DNA from: Tellurirhabdus bombi
Lineage (GTDB): Bacteria > Bacteroidota > Bacteroidia > Cytophagales > Spirosomataceae
Assembly (NCBI RefSeq): GCF_021484805.1
Contig: NZ_CP090557.1
Coordinates: 1,290,501-1,354,500 of the forward strand
Length of the DNA: 64,000 bases
Direction of reading: 5' to 3'
Shown: piece by piece, positions 9,578 to 17,901 of the stretch
How the letters are laid out: every line of letters begins with the position of its first letter
How positions within the stretch are numbered: the first letter of the stretch is position 1
Notes under the pieces: model-generated
What the model was told of the DNA's origin: nothing
Database searches by the model: none
The model's input: the letters and a program-made list of their open reading frames with translations, nothing else
Translations under genes and position numbers: made by a program

Positions 9578-10144
9578 TTAAGCCTGCTCGGCCAGCAATC
9601 CTTTCCGCTTCAACAGAGCATCCATGAAACGCAGGTCATTTTCGCTCGTGAAAATGGTGTACGGTAAGTATATAAACTGCGCTCCTGCCATTCCTTTCGC
9701 CACCAGCTTCATAAAGAAATTCATTTTCATGTTCTGCATCGCCTGCTGGTTCGACATGGTCAGTACGTAGGCATCTTTGCTTTTATGAGCGCCGGTAAAC
9801 TGATCCCAGCGTAAAACGCCCCCTTCCCGGGCATTGAGCTTCAGCATAATCTGGCGACTGTCGATTTCGTAAACGTATTTCTGGAACATGGGCTTTGCCT
9901 GCTCCATCTGCGTCATTCCCGTGAACTGTACCGCCCAGAAAAGAACGTACAAAATCGTTAGAACAAGCAATAATATGGATGGCCAATAGAAATTGACCAA
10001 ATCGGTTGCGTAGAAAACAATGTTAAGTACAATCAGCACCAGCGGAATCGCCAGCCAGTACCAGTTGGTCTTCAGCCAACTCCGCATGGTCAAATTCAGG
10101 TAGGTCTTCTGATCCAGCGCGTACTTTTTCGTTTTAATAATCAT
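9578..10144 (-). CDS. YcxB-like membrane protein
   Basis: A 188-residue protein with two adjacent transmembrane helices (about residues 30-48 and 54-73) and a C-terminal cytoplasmic domain of about 100 residues. The domain contains IMLKLNAREGGVLRWDQFTGAHKSKDAY followed by a short basic and hydrophobic tail. This layout matches YcxB-like proteins, a widespread family of unknown function with a PH-like C-terminal domain. It is a single gene, convergent with the Dabb gene and divergent from the phosphoribosyltransferase gene. Confidence 0.72.
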   Translation of the reverse strand: MIIKTKKYALDQKTYLNLTMRSWLKTNWYWLAIPLVLIVLNIVFYATDLVNFYWPSILLLVLTILYVLFWAVQFTGMTQMEQAKPMFQKYVYEIDSRQIMLKLNAREGGVLRWDQFTGAHKSKDAYVLTMSNQQAMQNMKMNFFMKLVAKGMAGAQFIYLPYTIFTSENDLRFMDALLKRKGLLAEQA

Positions 10145-10350
10145 GTAGTTTTGTATTGTTTAACGTTAAATAATTGAGATCTGGCGTTACGTTTTGACAA
10201 AAACAGCGGTTCCTACCTTGAGTGTCAGACGCTAAATCTCAAAACTGTTTTTTTGCAGGCACAAAAGTAAGAAAAGGCGTTGGTTAATCAGCAGACAAAT
10301 TGCATCATACCTACCGCGCATTGGCAATAATTTTCCATTTTTGCACCAAG

Positions 10351-10358
10351 TATTTTTG
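10351..10358 (+). promoter_or_regulatory. Candidate -7 element for the phosphoribosyltransferase gene
   Basis: TATTTTTG fits TAnnTTTG and lies 8 bp before the ATG at 10367, which would give a nearly leaderless transcript. The region is AT-rich and no clear -33 element is seen, so this could be chance. Confidence 0.3.
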
Positions 10359-10366
10359 AGGTAGTT

Positions 10367-10876
10367 ATGACAACGCAGACAACCCAGATTCTGACCCCAA
10401 TTCAGCTCGAGCAGAAGATTCGCCGGATTGCTTTTGAGATCTACGAAAATAATTTTGAAGAAACAGAGCTGGTTTTGGCTGGTATTGCCGGCGAAGGCTA
10501 CCTGCTGGCCGGTCGGCTGGCGCATGAATTACGCCATATTTCGCCCCTGACGATCACATTGCTCCAAATCACGTTGGACAAAAAGCTTCCTCAGCAAGTC
10601 GCCATTCACCTGGATGCAGCGGCGGCGGCGTATGCCAACAAAGCCGTCGTTGTTGTTGATGACGTGCTAAACTCGGGCCGAACGCTGGCTTTTAGTTTGC
10701 AACCTTTCCTGAGCGTACCGTTGCGGCGCTTGCAAGTGGCCGTGGTCGTAGACCGTAACCACAAGCGGTATCCGGTTTCGGCGGATTACATTGGCTTTGA
10801 GCTTTCGACCACGCTGACTGAACACGTGGAGGTTGTCCTCAGCGATCCAGAACGAGTCGGGGTCTATTTGCAATAA
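10367..10876 (+). CDS. Phosphoribosyltransferase family protein (PyrR-like)
   Basis: A 169-residue protein with the type I PRTase PRPP-binding loop VVVVDDVLNSGRTLAFS at residues 94-110, a long N-terminal helix and a closing region ending in a predicted strand. Length and motif resemble PyrR (uracil PRTase/regulator) and hypoxanthine-type PRTases, and many Bacteroidota genomes carry this as a stand-alone gene. The base it uses cannot be told from the sequence, and no pyrimidine genes are adjacent. It converges tightly with ybeY, with 6 bp between the stop codons. Confidence 0.85.
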   Translation: MTTQTTQILTPIQLEQKIRRIAFEIYENNFEETELVLAGIAGEGYLLAGRLAHELRHISPLTITLLQITLDKKLPQQVAIHLDAAAAAYANKAVVVVDDVLNSGRTLAFSLQPFLSVPLRRLQVAVVVDRNHKRYPVSADYIGFELSTTLTEHVEVVLSDPERVGVYLQ

Positions 10877-10882
10877 AGCCGA

Positions 10883-11317
10883 TTAAGCCGCTAGCGTTTG
10901 CCATAGGTTTAGTGCTTCGTCTTCTTTACCGCGCATTGCTGTGGCTTCTTCGTCGGTTTTGTCGCCGTAGCCGCTCAGGTGCAGCAAGCCGTGCGCCAGA
11001 ACCCGCCGAAGTTCCTGCTCTTCGGTCACGTTCAGGTTTTTTGCATTTTCGCGCACCCGATCAACGCTGATGAAAATATCGCCTTCCAGTTTATCGTCCT
11101 CTTCGGAATTATCGAAGGTGATAATGTCTGTGTAATAATCGTGGTTCAAGTGTTCCCGGTTCACTTGCAGCAAATACTCGTCGGAGCAAAAAACATAATT
11201 CAGCTCGCCAACTTTAAAGCTTTCCTGCGCAGCCAGCCGCGTTAGCCACTGGCGGTGCTGTGTTTTTTGAGGAAGCGTAAACTTAATTTCTTCGGTGAAG
11301 AATCGAATCATTTTCAA
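10883..11317 (-). CDS. ybeY: Endoribonuclease YbeY (rRNA maturation factor)
   Basis: YbeY is a metal-dependent endoribonuclease that takes part in 16S rRNA 3' maturation and ribosome quality control. The 144-residue product has the family core, including DIITFDNSEEDDKLEGDIFISVDRV and the metal-binding helix RRVLAHGLLHLSGYGDKTDEE. The canonical motif ends HxGYDHxxD; here the two helix histidines are present but the third ligand position holds a non-histidine residue in GYGDKTD. I recall this variant from other Bacteroidota, so it is probably still active. It lies downstream of uvrD on the same strand with a terminator-like hairpin between. Confidence 0.93.
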   Translation of the reverse strand: MKMIRFFTEEIKFTLPQKTQHRQWLTRLAAQESFKVGELNYVFCSDEYLLQVNREHLNHDYYTDIITFDNSEEDDKLEGDIFISVDRVRENAKNLNVTEEQELRRVLAHGLLHLSGYGDKTDEEATAMRGKEDEALNLWQTLAA

Positions 11318-11324
11318 AGGGGGC

Positions 11325-11377
11325 AGGGCGCTCGTTCAACGATTCGCTTCTCCGAACGTTTGAACGAGCGCCGTCCT
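11325..11377 (-). terminator. Hairpin between uvrD and ybeY
   Basis: An inverted repeat AGGGCGCTCGTTCAA and TTGAACGAGCGCCGTCCT (one bulge) fills the gap between the uvrD stop and the ybeY start. It probably terminates or attenuates transcription from uvrD into ybeY, although no clean T tract follows. Confidence 0.6.
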
Positions 11378-11380
11378 GAT

Positions 11381-13666
11381 TTAGACAATTTTCAGTTTTG
11401 CAAAACTCAACAGCAAGGTCTTTTCGCCCGCCTTGTCGAATTGAATGACGGCTTTCCGTTCCGTACCGTTGATATCCAGTGCCTTGACCGTACCGAAACC
11501 GAATTTCATGTGCTCGATGCGCATACCCGGTTCCAGTGCCGAGGTATCGCTGGGTGCAAAATCCGATGAGGGAACGTGCGCGACGGTTGGCTGCGGTGCC
11601 TGGCGGGCTGTTTTTTGCGCCAATGTCCGCACAAACGCCATAGACCCACCCGAGGGAGTATCGCGGACATCCCGTTCTGGACGCGGCAAATCAGGATCGC
11701 CTTCGGAGCGGCGGCTTTTGGCCATCTTTAGAAAATCCTGGTTTATCTCCAGCAGAAAGCGACTTGGCTCGCAGTTTTTCAGACGACCATAATGATACCT
11801 CGATTCGGCATACGACAGCGTCAAACGCTTTTCAGCCCGCGTAATCGCGACATAAAACAGCCGCCGTTCTTCTTCCAGGTCGGCGCGGCTTTCGAGCATC
11901 ATCTGCGACGGAAATAGATCTTCTTCCAGGCCGACAATAAACACATTCCGAAACTCCAATCCTTTGGCCCCGTGAATCGTCATTAAGGTTACTTTGTCGT
12001 TATCGCCATCATCTTCTTTCTCGTCGGCGCTGGTCAGGAGCGAAACCGCTTGCAGAAAAGCGCTCAGGCTTTTATCGTCATTCTCGGGATTATCGACAAA
12101 CTCCTTAATGGCGTTCAAAAGCTCCTGCACGTTTTCGTAACGCGCCAGGCCTTCAACGGTTTTATCGTCGTATAATTCTTTCAGCAGCCCCGAAGCGCGC
12201 GCAATGTGCGAAGCCACTTCGTAGGCGTCTTTTTTCTCCAGTAGTAACTGAAAACTTTTAATCAAATCGCTAAACACCTCGATGGGGATAGCCGCCCGGC
12301 CAGCCAGGTATCTACTGATTTCGCTAACCACTTCCCAAATCGACAGTCCCTGCTCGGCGGCAATAACGGAGATCTTGGCGATTGTGGTATCGCCAATGCC
12401 CCGCTTCGGCAGGTTGATGATGCGCTTAAACGCTTCTTCGTCCTGCTGGTTGACCGTAAAGCGCAGGTAGCCCAGCAAATCCTTGATTTCTTTCCGCTGG
12501 TAGAATGATAAGCCGCCCACAATCCGGTATTTAATGCTCATTTTTCGCAGGGCTTCCTCGAAAGCTCGGGATTGGGCATTGGTCCGGTAAAGAACAACAA
12601 AATCATTGTTGCGCAACCCTTCCTGCATTTTCTGATCAAAAATGGCGGAAGCTACCAACCGGCCTTCTTCATTATCCGACCCGGCCTTGATTAAGTCAAT
12701 CAGATTACCGTCTTCATTGTCGGTAAAAACGCTTTTTTTGAGCTGGCCCCGGTTTCGGGCAATAATGGAGTTAGCCGCCTGAACGATGGTCTTGGTCGAG
12801 CGGTAGTTCTGCTCCAGCTTGATGGTCCGAACGTCTGGAAAGTCTTTCTCGAAATTCAGAATGTTCTCAATATTGGCTCCCCGGAAAGCATAGATGCTTT
12901 GCGCATCATCACCCACGATGCATATATTGCGGTTAACAGCCGACAGTTTACGCGTAATGAGGTACTGCGAAATATTGGTATCCTGAAACTCATCTACCAG
13001 CACGTGTTTGAATTTATGCTGGTACTTATGCAAAATATCCAGGTGGTCGCGGAACAGGATGTTGGTATTGTACAACAGATCGTCGAAATCCATCGCATTG
13101 GCCTGAAAACACCGCAACGAATAGGCTTTGTATATACGCCCTACTTCCGGCATCCGGGCCGCCGCATCGTCCGCCTGAATGAGTGGATTGTTCAGATAAT
13201 CATCCGGGCCGACAAGCCGGTTTTTTGCCCCCGAAATACGCGAGAAAACAACGTTCGGACGGTAAATTTTATCGTCCAGCGCGTATTCTTTAATGATGCT
13301 TCTGAGCAACGATTTAGAATCGTCGGTATCGTAAATGGAGAAATTACTCGTATAGCCCAGCGCCTTTGCTTCGATGCGCAGAATCTTGGCAAAAACCGAG
13401 TGAAAAGTGCCCATCCAGATATTCCGCGCTTCGTTTCCCACCACGCGTTCAATCCGGTGACGCATCTCGCCAGCGGCTTTATTGGTAAACGTCAGGGATA
13501 GAATCTGAAAAGGATCGATGCCCTGCTTGATCAACTGCGCAATGCGAAACGTCAGTACGCGCGTTTTACCAGAACCCGCTCCGGCGATAATCATCAACGG
13601 CCCATCGCCGTGTAGTACCGCCTCGCGTTGCGGCTCGTTTAAAGTTGAAATATAATCCGTCATCAA
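11381..13666 (-). CDS. UvrD/PcrA-type superfamily 1 DNA helicase
   Basis: A 761-residue 3'-5' DNA helicase for repair and replication restart. SF1A motifs are present in order: Q-motif LNEPQREAV, Walker A AGAGSGKT at residues 28-35, Walker B LVDEFQDTN, motif III GDDAQSIYAFRGA, motif IV EQNYRST, motif V MTIHGAKGLEF and motif VI VAITRAEKRLTLSY. After the helicase core comes a variable linker, then a C-terminal domain with GMRIEHMKFGFGTVKALD, typical of the Tudor-like PcrA C-terminus that contacts RNA polymerase. That supports PcrA/UvrD over Rep. Two tandem ATG codons start the frame. Confidence 0.95.
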   Translation of the reverse strand: MMTDYISTLNEPQREAVLHGDGPLMIIAGAGSGKTRVLTFRIAQLIKQGIDPFQILSLTFTNKAAGEMRHRIERVVGNEARNIWMGTFHSVFAKILRIEAKALGYTSNFSIYDTDDSKSLLRSIIKEYALDDKIYRPNVVFSRISGAKNRLVGPDDYLNNPLIQADDAAARMPEVGRIYKAYSLRCFQANAMDFDDLLYNTNILFRDHLDILHKYQHKFKHVLVDEFQDTNISQYLITRKLSAVNRNICIVGDDAQSIYAFRGANIENILNFEKDFPDVRTIKLEQNYRSTKTIVQAANSIIARNRGQLKKSVFTDNEDGNLIDLIKAGSDNEEGRLVASAIFDQKMQEGLRNNDFVVLYRTNAQSRAFEEALRKMSIKYRIVGGLSFYQRKEIKDLLGYLRFTVNQQDEEAFKRIINLPKRGIGDTTIAKISVIAAEQGLSIWEVVSEISRYLAGRAAIPIEVFSDLIKSFQLLLEKKDAYEVASHIARASGLLKELYDDKTVEGLARYENVQELLNAIKEFVDNPENDDKSLSAFLQAVSLLTSADEKEDDGDNDKVTLMTIHGAKGLEFRNVFIVGLEEDLFPSQMMLESRADLEEERRLFYVAITRAEKRLTLSYAESRYHYGRLKNCEPSRFLLEINQDFLKMAKSRRSEGDPDLPRPERDVRDTPSGGSMAFVRTLAQKTARQAPQPTVAHVPSSDFAPSDTSALEPGMRIEHMKFGFGTVKALDINGTERKAVIQFDKAGEKTLLLSFAKLKIV

Positions 13667-13781
13667 CAGCTCTCCCGCTTCAGTGTTTTACTCATCCTTA
13701 TATAACAGTCAAAATTACGAAAAAATGCCCCCTTGGGAAAATGAATAACCCACGGGTTCAGAACAATGACTGCGGCTTTAC

Positions 13782-14816
13782 TTACTTGCTTAATACGGCT
13801 ACTTTTCCCTTAGCTCCCACAGCCCAGCATCGACCACCGGAACAGGAAATCGAATGAAAGGCTGAATCATCAATTTTTGTCCAGGTTTTGCCGTAATCTT
13901 CTGTGTAGCACGTACCGGATGGACCAACGGCCACCAGTTTTTTCCCCGATAACCGATCAATGCCTTCCTTGAGGCCGGGAGGGTTGGTTGGTGTTCCAGC
14001 CGTCCACGTTTGGCCTCCGTCCGTCGTGACGGCCACATTCTGGGAAGCGGCTTTTTCGTCTTTATAATCACCACCGACCGCGATGCCGATTTGCCCCTGC
14101 GGATCGAACCACAGGCCAAAAATTCCTGAAGTAGGCCCCGCCGGAATGGGTGTTTCGGTTACTTTCCAGTTTTCCGTATGGGTTTGGGAAGAAAATACGC
14201 GCCCTTTTCCGGCCCCGCCCGAAGCAATCCAGGCTTTTTGGTAATTGTTATACCGCCACTTGTAGCCACGCGTAATCAAACTGGTTCCGCTCGCCGCGAA
14301 AGCGGCTTCGCCTTTCTGGAGCGGGGGTAATTTTGAGGGCGATACCTGTTTCCAGTTGCGTCCGCCGTTGGTGGTCTGAAGCACAAACCACTTTCCATCA
14401 ATCGGATCGCTAAAGACAAGGCCATCCCAACGGTTCCAGAAGTCGATGGAATCGAAGAAAACACCTTTTTGCTTGGTGCGGTACACCAGTTCCCACGTTT
14501 TGCCTCCGTTGCCTGTCCGGTAAAGACGCGCCTGGTCTTCCTCAGCGGGGCCCGCCGCCATGAGAAAAGCCACCTTGGCGCTAAAGGCGTAAACGTCCCG
14601 AAAATCGCAGTTTTCAGCGCCAGGCACTACGCCTGCTTCCCAGGTTTCTCCGCCGTTGGTCGTGCGAACGAACGTGCCTTTGGTGCCACCGATCCACACT
14701 ACTTTATTACTAACGGCACTAACCGCTCTAAAACTGGCATCGGTGTTGCTATTCTGAGCCTGCCACTGGGCAAAAAGAGAAAAAGGGAAGAGGAGGAGAA
14801 GGACTAGTAATTTCAT
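13782..14816 (-). CDS. Secreted YCF48/BNR-repeat beta-propeller protein
   Basis: A 344-residue protein with a signal peptide (MKLLVLLLLFPFSLFAQ) and at least five Asp-box-like or YCF48-like blades ending in patterns such as TTNGGETWEAG, TGNGGKTWELV, TTDGGQTWTAG and TEDYGKTWTKI. Proteins of this type form beta-propellers. They are often automatically labelled oxidoreductase or photosystem assembly factor, but nothing here supports an enzymatic activity. It is a single gene, divergent from the 14945 gene. Confidence 0.82.
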   Translation of the reverse strand: MKLLVLLLLFPFSLFAQWQAQNSNTDASFRAVSAVSNKVVWIGGTKGTFVRTTNGGETWEAGVVPGAENCDFRDVYAFSAKVAFLMAAGPAEEDQARLYRTGNGGKTWELVYRTKQKGVFFDSIDFWNRWDGLVFSDPIDGKWFVLQTTNGGRNWKQVSPSKLPPLQKGEAAFAASGTSLITRGYKWRYNNYQKAWIASGGAGKGRVFSSQTHTENWKVTETPIPAGPTSGIFGLWFDPQGQIGIAVGGDYKDEKAASQNVAVTTDGGQTWTAGTPTNPPGLKEGIDRLSGKKLVAVGPSGTCYTEDYGKTWTKIDDSAFHSISCSGGRCWAVGAKGKVAVLSK

Positions 14817-14944
14817 GCGACAAAGATAGATAGCTTCGACTAAAGAGCCGCTGATGGGTACTTAGTAAACGGTAAACAAAGATGTATCCGAATCTGGTAC
14901 TTTTGTATGCTAAACACAAATACGAACATAAAATTGACTTTAAA

Positions 14945-15613
14945 ATGAAAAAATTAGCTGCTTTTGTCGCTGCGTTATTCTTTACGGCTACGGCCTTTGC
15001 GCAAACTACCGACAACACGGTTTCTGCCAAAATTAACGGCAAAGAATGGACCGCTAAAGCCCAGCGTCTGAACCTCCCTTTTACTGGCGTTAAATACCTG
15101 GCCATTGCGGGTATGGCGGTCAACCCGGATGTACAAACCTGGATTCGGCTGGTTTATACCGACGAATTAAAACCAGGCACATATACCATCATTCAGGAAA
15201 ACGATTCCGAGATGGAAAAGCAGTATAAAAAAGCCAATGGCAATGTCATGTGGGCGCTGGTTGACTATACCTCAGAAACGAAAGGTCTGGGCCACGCCTT
15301 CAGCGACGGAGAATCCTGGAAAGGCACCGTTACCATTACGAGCGTAACGCCGAATAGCATCGAAGGCACGTTTGATGCAACGCTTAAAGGCGCTACGTAT
15401 AAAAAGCGCGGTCTGGCTACCGTTTCTGGTTTTGGCCTCCGCCAGAATCTGGAAGATAAAGTCATTACCGCTGCCGGAGGCGGTATGCTTACGAAATCTG
15501 GTCCGCACGATCACGACAATACCAAGCGCACCGCAACCGACGAAGAAATCAAGCTGACCGACGGCAAGTTTAAAGTGAGCTGGAACAGTTCAACGGCGCA
15601 GAAAGGCAAATAA
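14945..15613 (+). CDS. Hypothetical secreted protein
   Basis: A 222-residue protein with a clear signal peptide, MKKLAAFVAALFFTATAFAQ. The ATG at 14945 is preferred over the one at 14882 because it places the signal peptide at the N-terminus. The mature protein begins DNTVSAKINGKEWTAKAQRL and continues with beta-rich segments. The SAKINGKEWTA start resembles DUF6252-like proteins of Bacteroidota, but I am not certain of the family. The C-terminus has a short His/Asp-rich stretch (GPHDHDNTKRT). No function can be assigned. Confidence 0.75.
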   Translation: MKKLAAFVAALFFTATAFAQTTDNTVSAKINGKEWTAKAQRLNLPFTGVKYLAIAGMAVNPDVQTWIRLVYTDELKPGTYTIIQENDSEMEKQYKKANGNVMWALVDYTSETKGLGHAFSDGESWKGTVTITSVTPNSIEGTFDATLKGATYKKRGLATVSGFGLRQNLEDKVITAAGGGMLTKSGPHDHDNTKRTATDEEIKLTDGKFKVSWNSSTAQKGK

Positions 15614-15634
15614 GCCCTCTTTTTAACACTCCTT

Positions 15635-15699
15635 AAAGGCGCTGGTAATTCCTGTCAGGTAACTTCAAACCTGACGAGAATTGACCAGCGTCTTTTCTT
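15635..15699 (+). terminator. Intrinsic terminator
   Basis: A long imperfect hairpin, with AAGGCGCTGGTAATT and TGTCAGGT paired to ACCTGACGAGAATT and GACCAGCGTCTTT, followed by a T-rich run, 22 bp after the stop of the secreted protein gene. Confidence 0.8.
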
Positions 15700-15786
15700 T
15701 TTTACCCCTTATTAAAAGATTATTAAACCCCACCTAAACGAGACTTTTTGCCTCTTTTTAGCGTTCTATTTTTAACGACGCAAGTC

Positions 15787-15794
15787 TACGTTTG
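15787..15794 (+). promoter_or_regulatory. Candidate -7 element for the S41 peptidase gene
   Basis: TACGTTTG matches TAnnTTTG and lies about 95 bp before the ATG at 15890. A T-rich tract (CTATTTTTAAC) lies at about the -33 distance, but no exact TTTG is seen. Confidence 0.4.
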
Positions 15795-15889
15795 TACCGC
15801 CGTAAGCCAGTCCTGCACCGCATTTTTCAGGACCTTTTTTAGTCATTTCTAGTCTGCTCTGGTTAATCCATTAATCTAAACACATTTTC

Positions 15890-17323
15890 ATGAACATACG
15901 GCAAAACGCATGGTTGGTGGCGGTCGCAGCAAATTTACTGCTGGTATCCTGTAAAAAAGATTCAGACCTTATCGATCCGCAAACTCCCACAACAACGGGC
16001 ACCGATCAATCGGTGAATGACTGGATTCTGGGTAATATGCGGGAGGTTTATTACTGGTCTGATAAAATTCCGGCGAATCCAGATAAAACCCTCGCCCCCG
16101 CTAAATTTTTCGATTCATTACTGTACACATACGATCCAACGCAACGCCCCGACGGCGACCGTTTTTCCTGGATTCAGGAGAGTGCCGACGATCTGAAAGC
16201 TTCGTTGAGTGGCGAGTCAAAAGCAACGGGCATGGAATTCACCCTGCTTCGCCGGGCCCAAGGCTCTAATGACGTTATTGCCCAGGTGTTGTATGTGTTG
16301 CCTAACACGCCCGCTTCACGGGCAGGTTTGAAGCGCGGTGACATTATTTATAAAGTAAACGGGCAAAATATCACCGTCGATAACTACAGCTCACTCTTGT
16401 TCAGTCCTACGTCTTTTACGTTTGGGCTGGCAAAACTGGAAAACCGTGCGCTGGTGAACACCGATGAGACCCGTAGCGTAACGGCAGAAGTATTGCAGGA
16501 GAATCCGGTTTTTCTAGATTCTGTTTATGCTATTGGAGGCAAAAAAATTGGATATCTAGTTTATAATCAGTTTAATCCTGCTCCAAACGGTTCCAAAGTA
16601 CCGACTTACGATCAGAAAATTGATCAGATTTTCAGCCAGTTCAAAACGCAGGGAATCAACGAGTTGGTGCTGGATTTACGCTACAATCCGGGGGGCTACG
16701 TTTCTTCCTCTACCAACATTGCCAGCCTTGTTGGCCGGGGAATTGATAATAGCAAAGTATACTACCGCCAGGAATGGAACGCCTTCTTGTCGACGGAACT
16801 CAAAAAAGAGTACGGCAATAACTTTGGCGTGGAGTACTTTCAGAACAAAACCCAGAATATCGGGGGTAATTTACAGCGTGTTTTTGTGTTAACCACGGGA
16901 CAAACGGCTTCTGCCAGCGAGCTGATTATTAATGGGTTGAAGCCGTTTATGCAAGTGATTACCGTTGGAACCACCACTACGGGTAAAAACGTGGGCTCTA
17001 TTACCATTTCTGACGATACGGGCAAGATCAAATGGGGTATGCAGCCTATTGTTTTCAAATCCTTCAACAGTGCCGGACAGTCGGACTATGCCAGCGGATT
17101 TAAGCCCAATGTTGAGATTGCAGAATCCGTTTCAACCCGCACCAAGCAATTAGGCGACGTTAGCGAAGCCCTGCTGGGGGAGGCCATCTACCAGATCACC
17201 GGTTCCAGAACGGCCCGCCGCGCGGCACAAGCCGATGTAACTTTACCTGAAGTTGGATCATCACTTAGCCGCAAAGCCGGAGGAAGCAATATGTTCGATG
17301 CTTCGATCAAGCTCCCTCAGTAA
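15890..17323 (+). CDS. S41 family (tail-specific-type) peptidase lipoprotein with PDZ domain
   Basis: A 477-residue lipoprotein with signal and lipobox LLLVSCKKD (Cys21). An N-terminal cap (about 40-110) includes NDWILGNMREVYYW, a motif common in Bacteroidota S41 lipoproteins. A PDZ domain follows (about 115-200, with NTPASRAGLKRGDIIYKVNG), then the S41 domain (about 215-420). The latter contains ELVLDLRYNPGGYV, the TASASELI serine motif near residues 339-346 and the downstream TTTGKNVGS lysine region, so the Ser/Lys catalytic pair appears intact. The substrate is unknown, and it acts in the cell envelope. A strong terminator follows. Confidence 0.93.
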   Translation: MNIRQNAWLVAVAANLLLVSCKKDSDLIDPQTPTTTGTDQSVNDWILGNMREVYYWSDKIPANPDKTLAPAKFFDSLLYTYDPTQRPDGDRFSWIQESADDLKASLSGESKATGMEFTLLRRAQGSNDVIAQVLYVLPNTPASRAGLKRGDIIYKVNGQNITVDNYSSLLFSPTSFTFGLAKLENRALVNTDETRSVTAEVLQENPVFLDSVYAIGGKKIGYLVYNQFNPAPNGSKVPTYDQKIDQIFSQFKTQGINELVLDLRYNPGGYVSSSTNIASLVGRGIDNSKVYYRQEWNAFLSTELKKEYGNNFGVEYFQNKTQNIGGNLQRVFVLTTGQTASASELIINGLKPFMQVITVGTTTTGKNVGSITISDDTGKIKWGMQPIVFKSFNSAGQSDYASGFKPNVEIAESVSTRTKQLGDVSEALLGEAIYQITGSRTARRAAQADVTLPEVGSSLSRKAGGSNMFDASIKLPQ

Positions 17324-17345
17324 GTTCTGTTTTCAATATGCTTTT

Positions 17346-17379
17346 GAAAGCCCCGCCCAACCAGGTGGGGCTTTCGCTT
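17346..17379. terminator. Bidirectional intrinsic terminator
   Basis: GAAAGCCCC and GGGGCTTTC form a perfect 9-bp stem with a 12-nt loop, followed by T-rich sequence. It lies between the S41 gene and the convergent gamma-glutamylcyclotransferase-like gene. Confidence 0.85.
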
Positions 17380-17781
17380 TTATACCTGATATTTTCCAGA
17401 GTCAATAATAGATAAATCCTGAGTAGATTGGTTATACAGGTATACCCAGCAAAACAGCCTACCGGTCTCCGATTGCACCGGAATGACCTGCCGGACGTAT
17501 TCGTCCGAGTCAGTTTCACCGATGCCTTCGTAGCGGTCCAAAACGGCAAAAATCTCGTCGGGATTATTCAATGCATAAATCTCGCCGTGGACAAACGACT
17601 TAGCTTCCGGGTCATAGCGCGCACCGGGATAGTCACCAAGCTGGTAGAGTTGGCCAGAAAAATAGCCCTTTCCGAGAAATGTGCTATTTCCATGAAGATA
17701 GTTGGCCATTGGATGATTCGATGTTTGCTGAAGGGTGCCGTAAACCAATAGATGGGTCGTAATCGTTATAGCAGTAGACAT
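17380..17781 (-). CDS. Gamma-glutamylcyclotransferase-like (AIG2/YtfP) protein
   Basis: A 133-residue cytoplasmic protein with the N-terminal LLVYGTLQ motif that forms the substrate pocket of the GGCT fold, YPGARYD in the middle, and LDRYEGIGETDSDEYVR with the conserved glutamate that acts as acid/base in GGCT enzymes. Related proteins convert gamma-glutamyl amino acids to 5-oxoproline or cleave gamma-glutamylamines. The substrate here cannot be told. It is a single gene. Confidence 0.87.
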   Translation of the reverse strand: MSTAITITTHLLVYGTLQQTSNHPMANYLHGNSTFLGKGYFSGQLYQLGDYPGARYDPEAKSFVHGEIYALNNPDEIFAVLDRYEGIGETDSDEYVRQVIPVQSETGRLFCWVYLYNQSTQDLSIIDSGKYQV

Positions 17782-17901
17782 TTGTTCATCTTAAGTTCTG
17801 AGTAGTATTTGTAAATTTACCGTTAGTAGGGCAATTTCGTTGAGTTTCCCGCTGGATCAACAAACGAGAATTCGGATAATACGCTCTGGAATACAACTGA
17901 T

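Noticed and set aside
12899-13501. 200-codon frame opposite the UvrD/PcrA helicase gene
   Set aside because: Entirely antisense to helicase motifs; no recognisable domain.
13782-14816. Naming the BNR/YCF48 protein an oxidoreductase or photosystem assembly factor
   Set aside because: Only beta-propeller repeats and a signal peptide are visible; no cofactor or catalytic motif.
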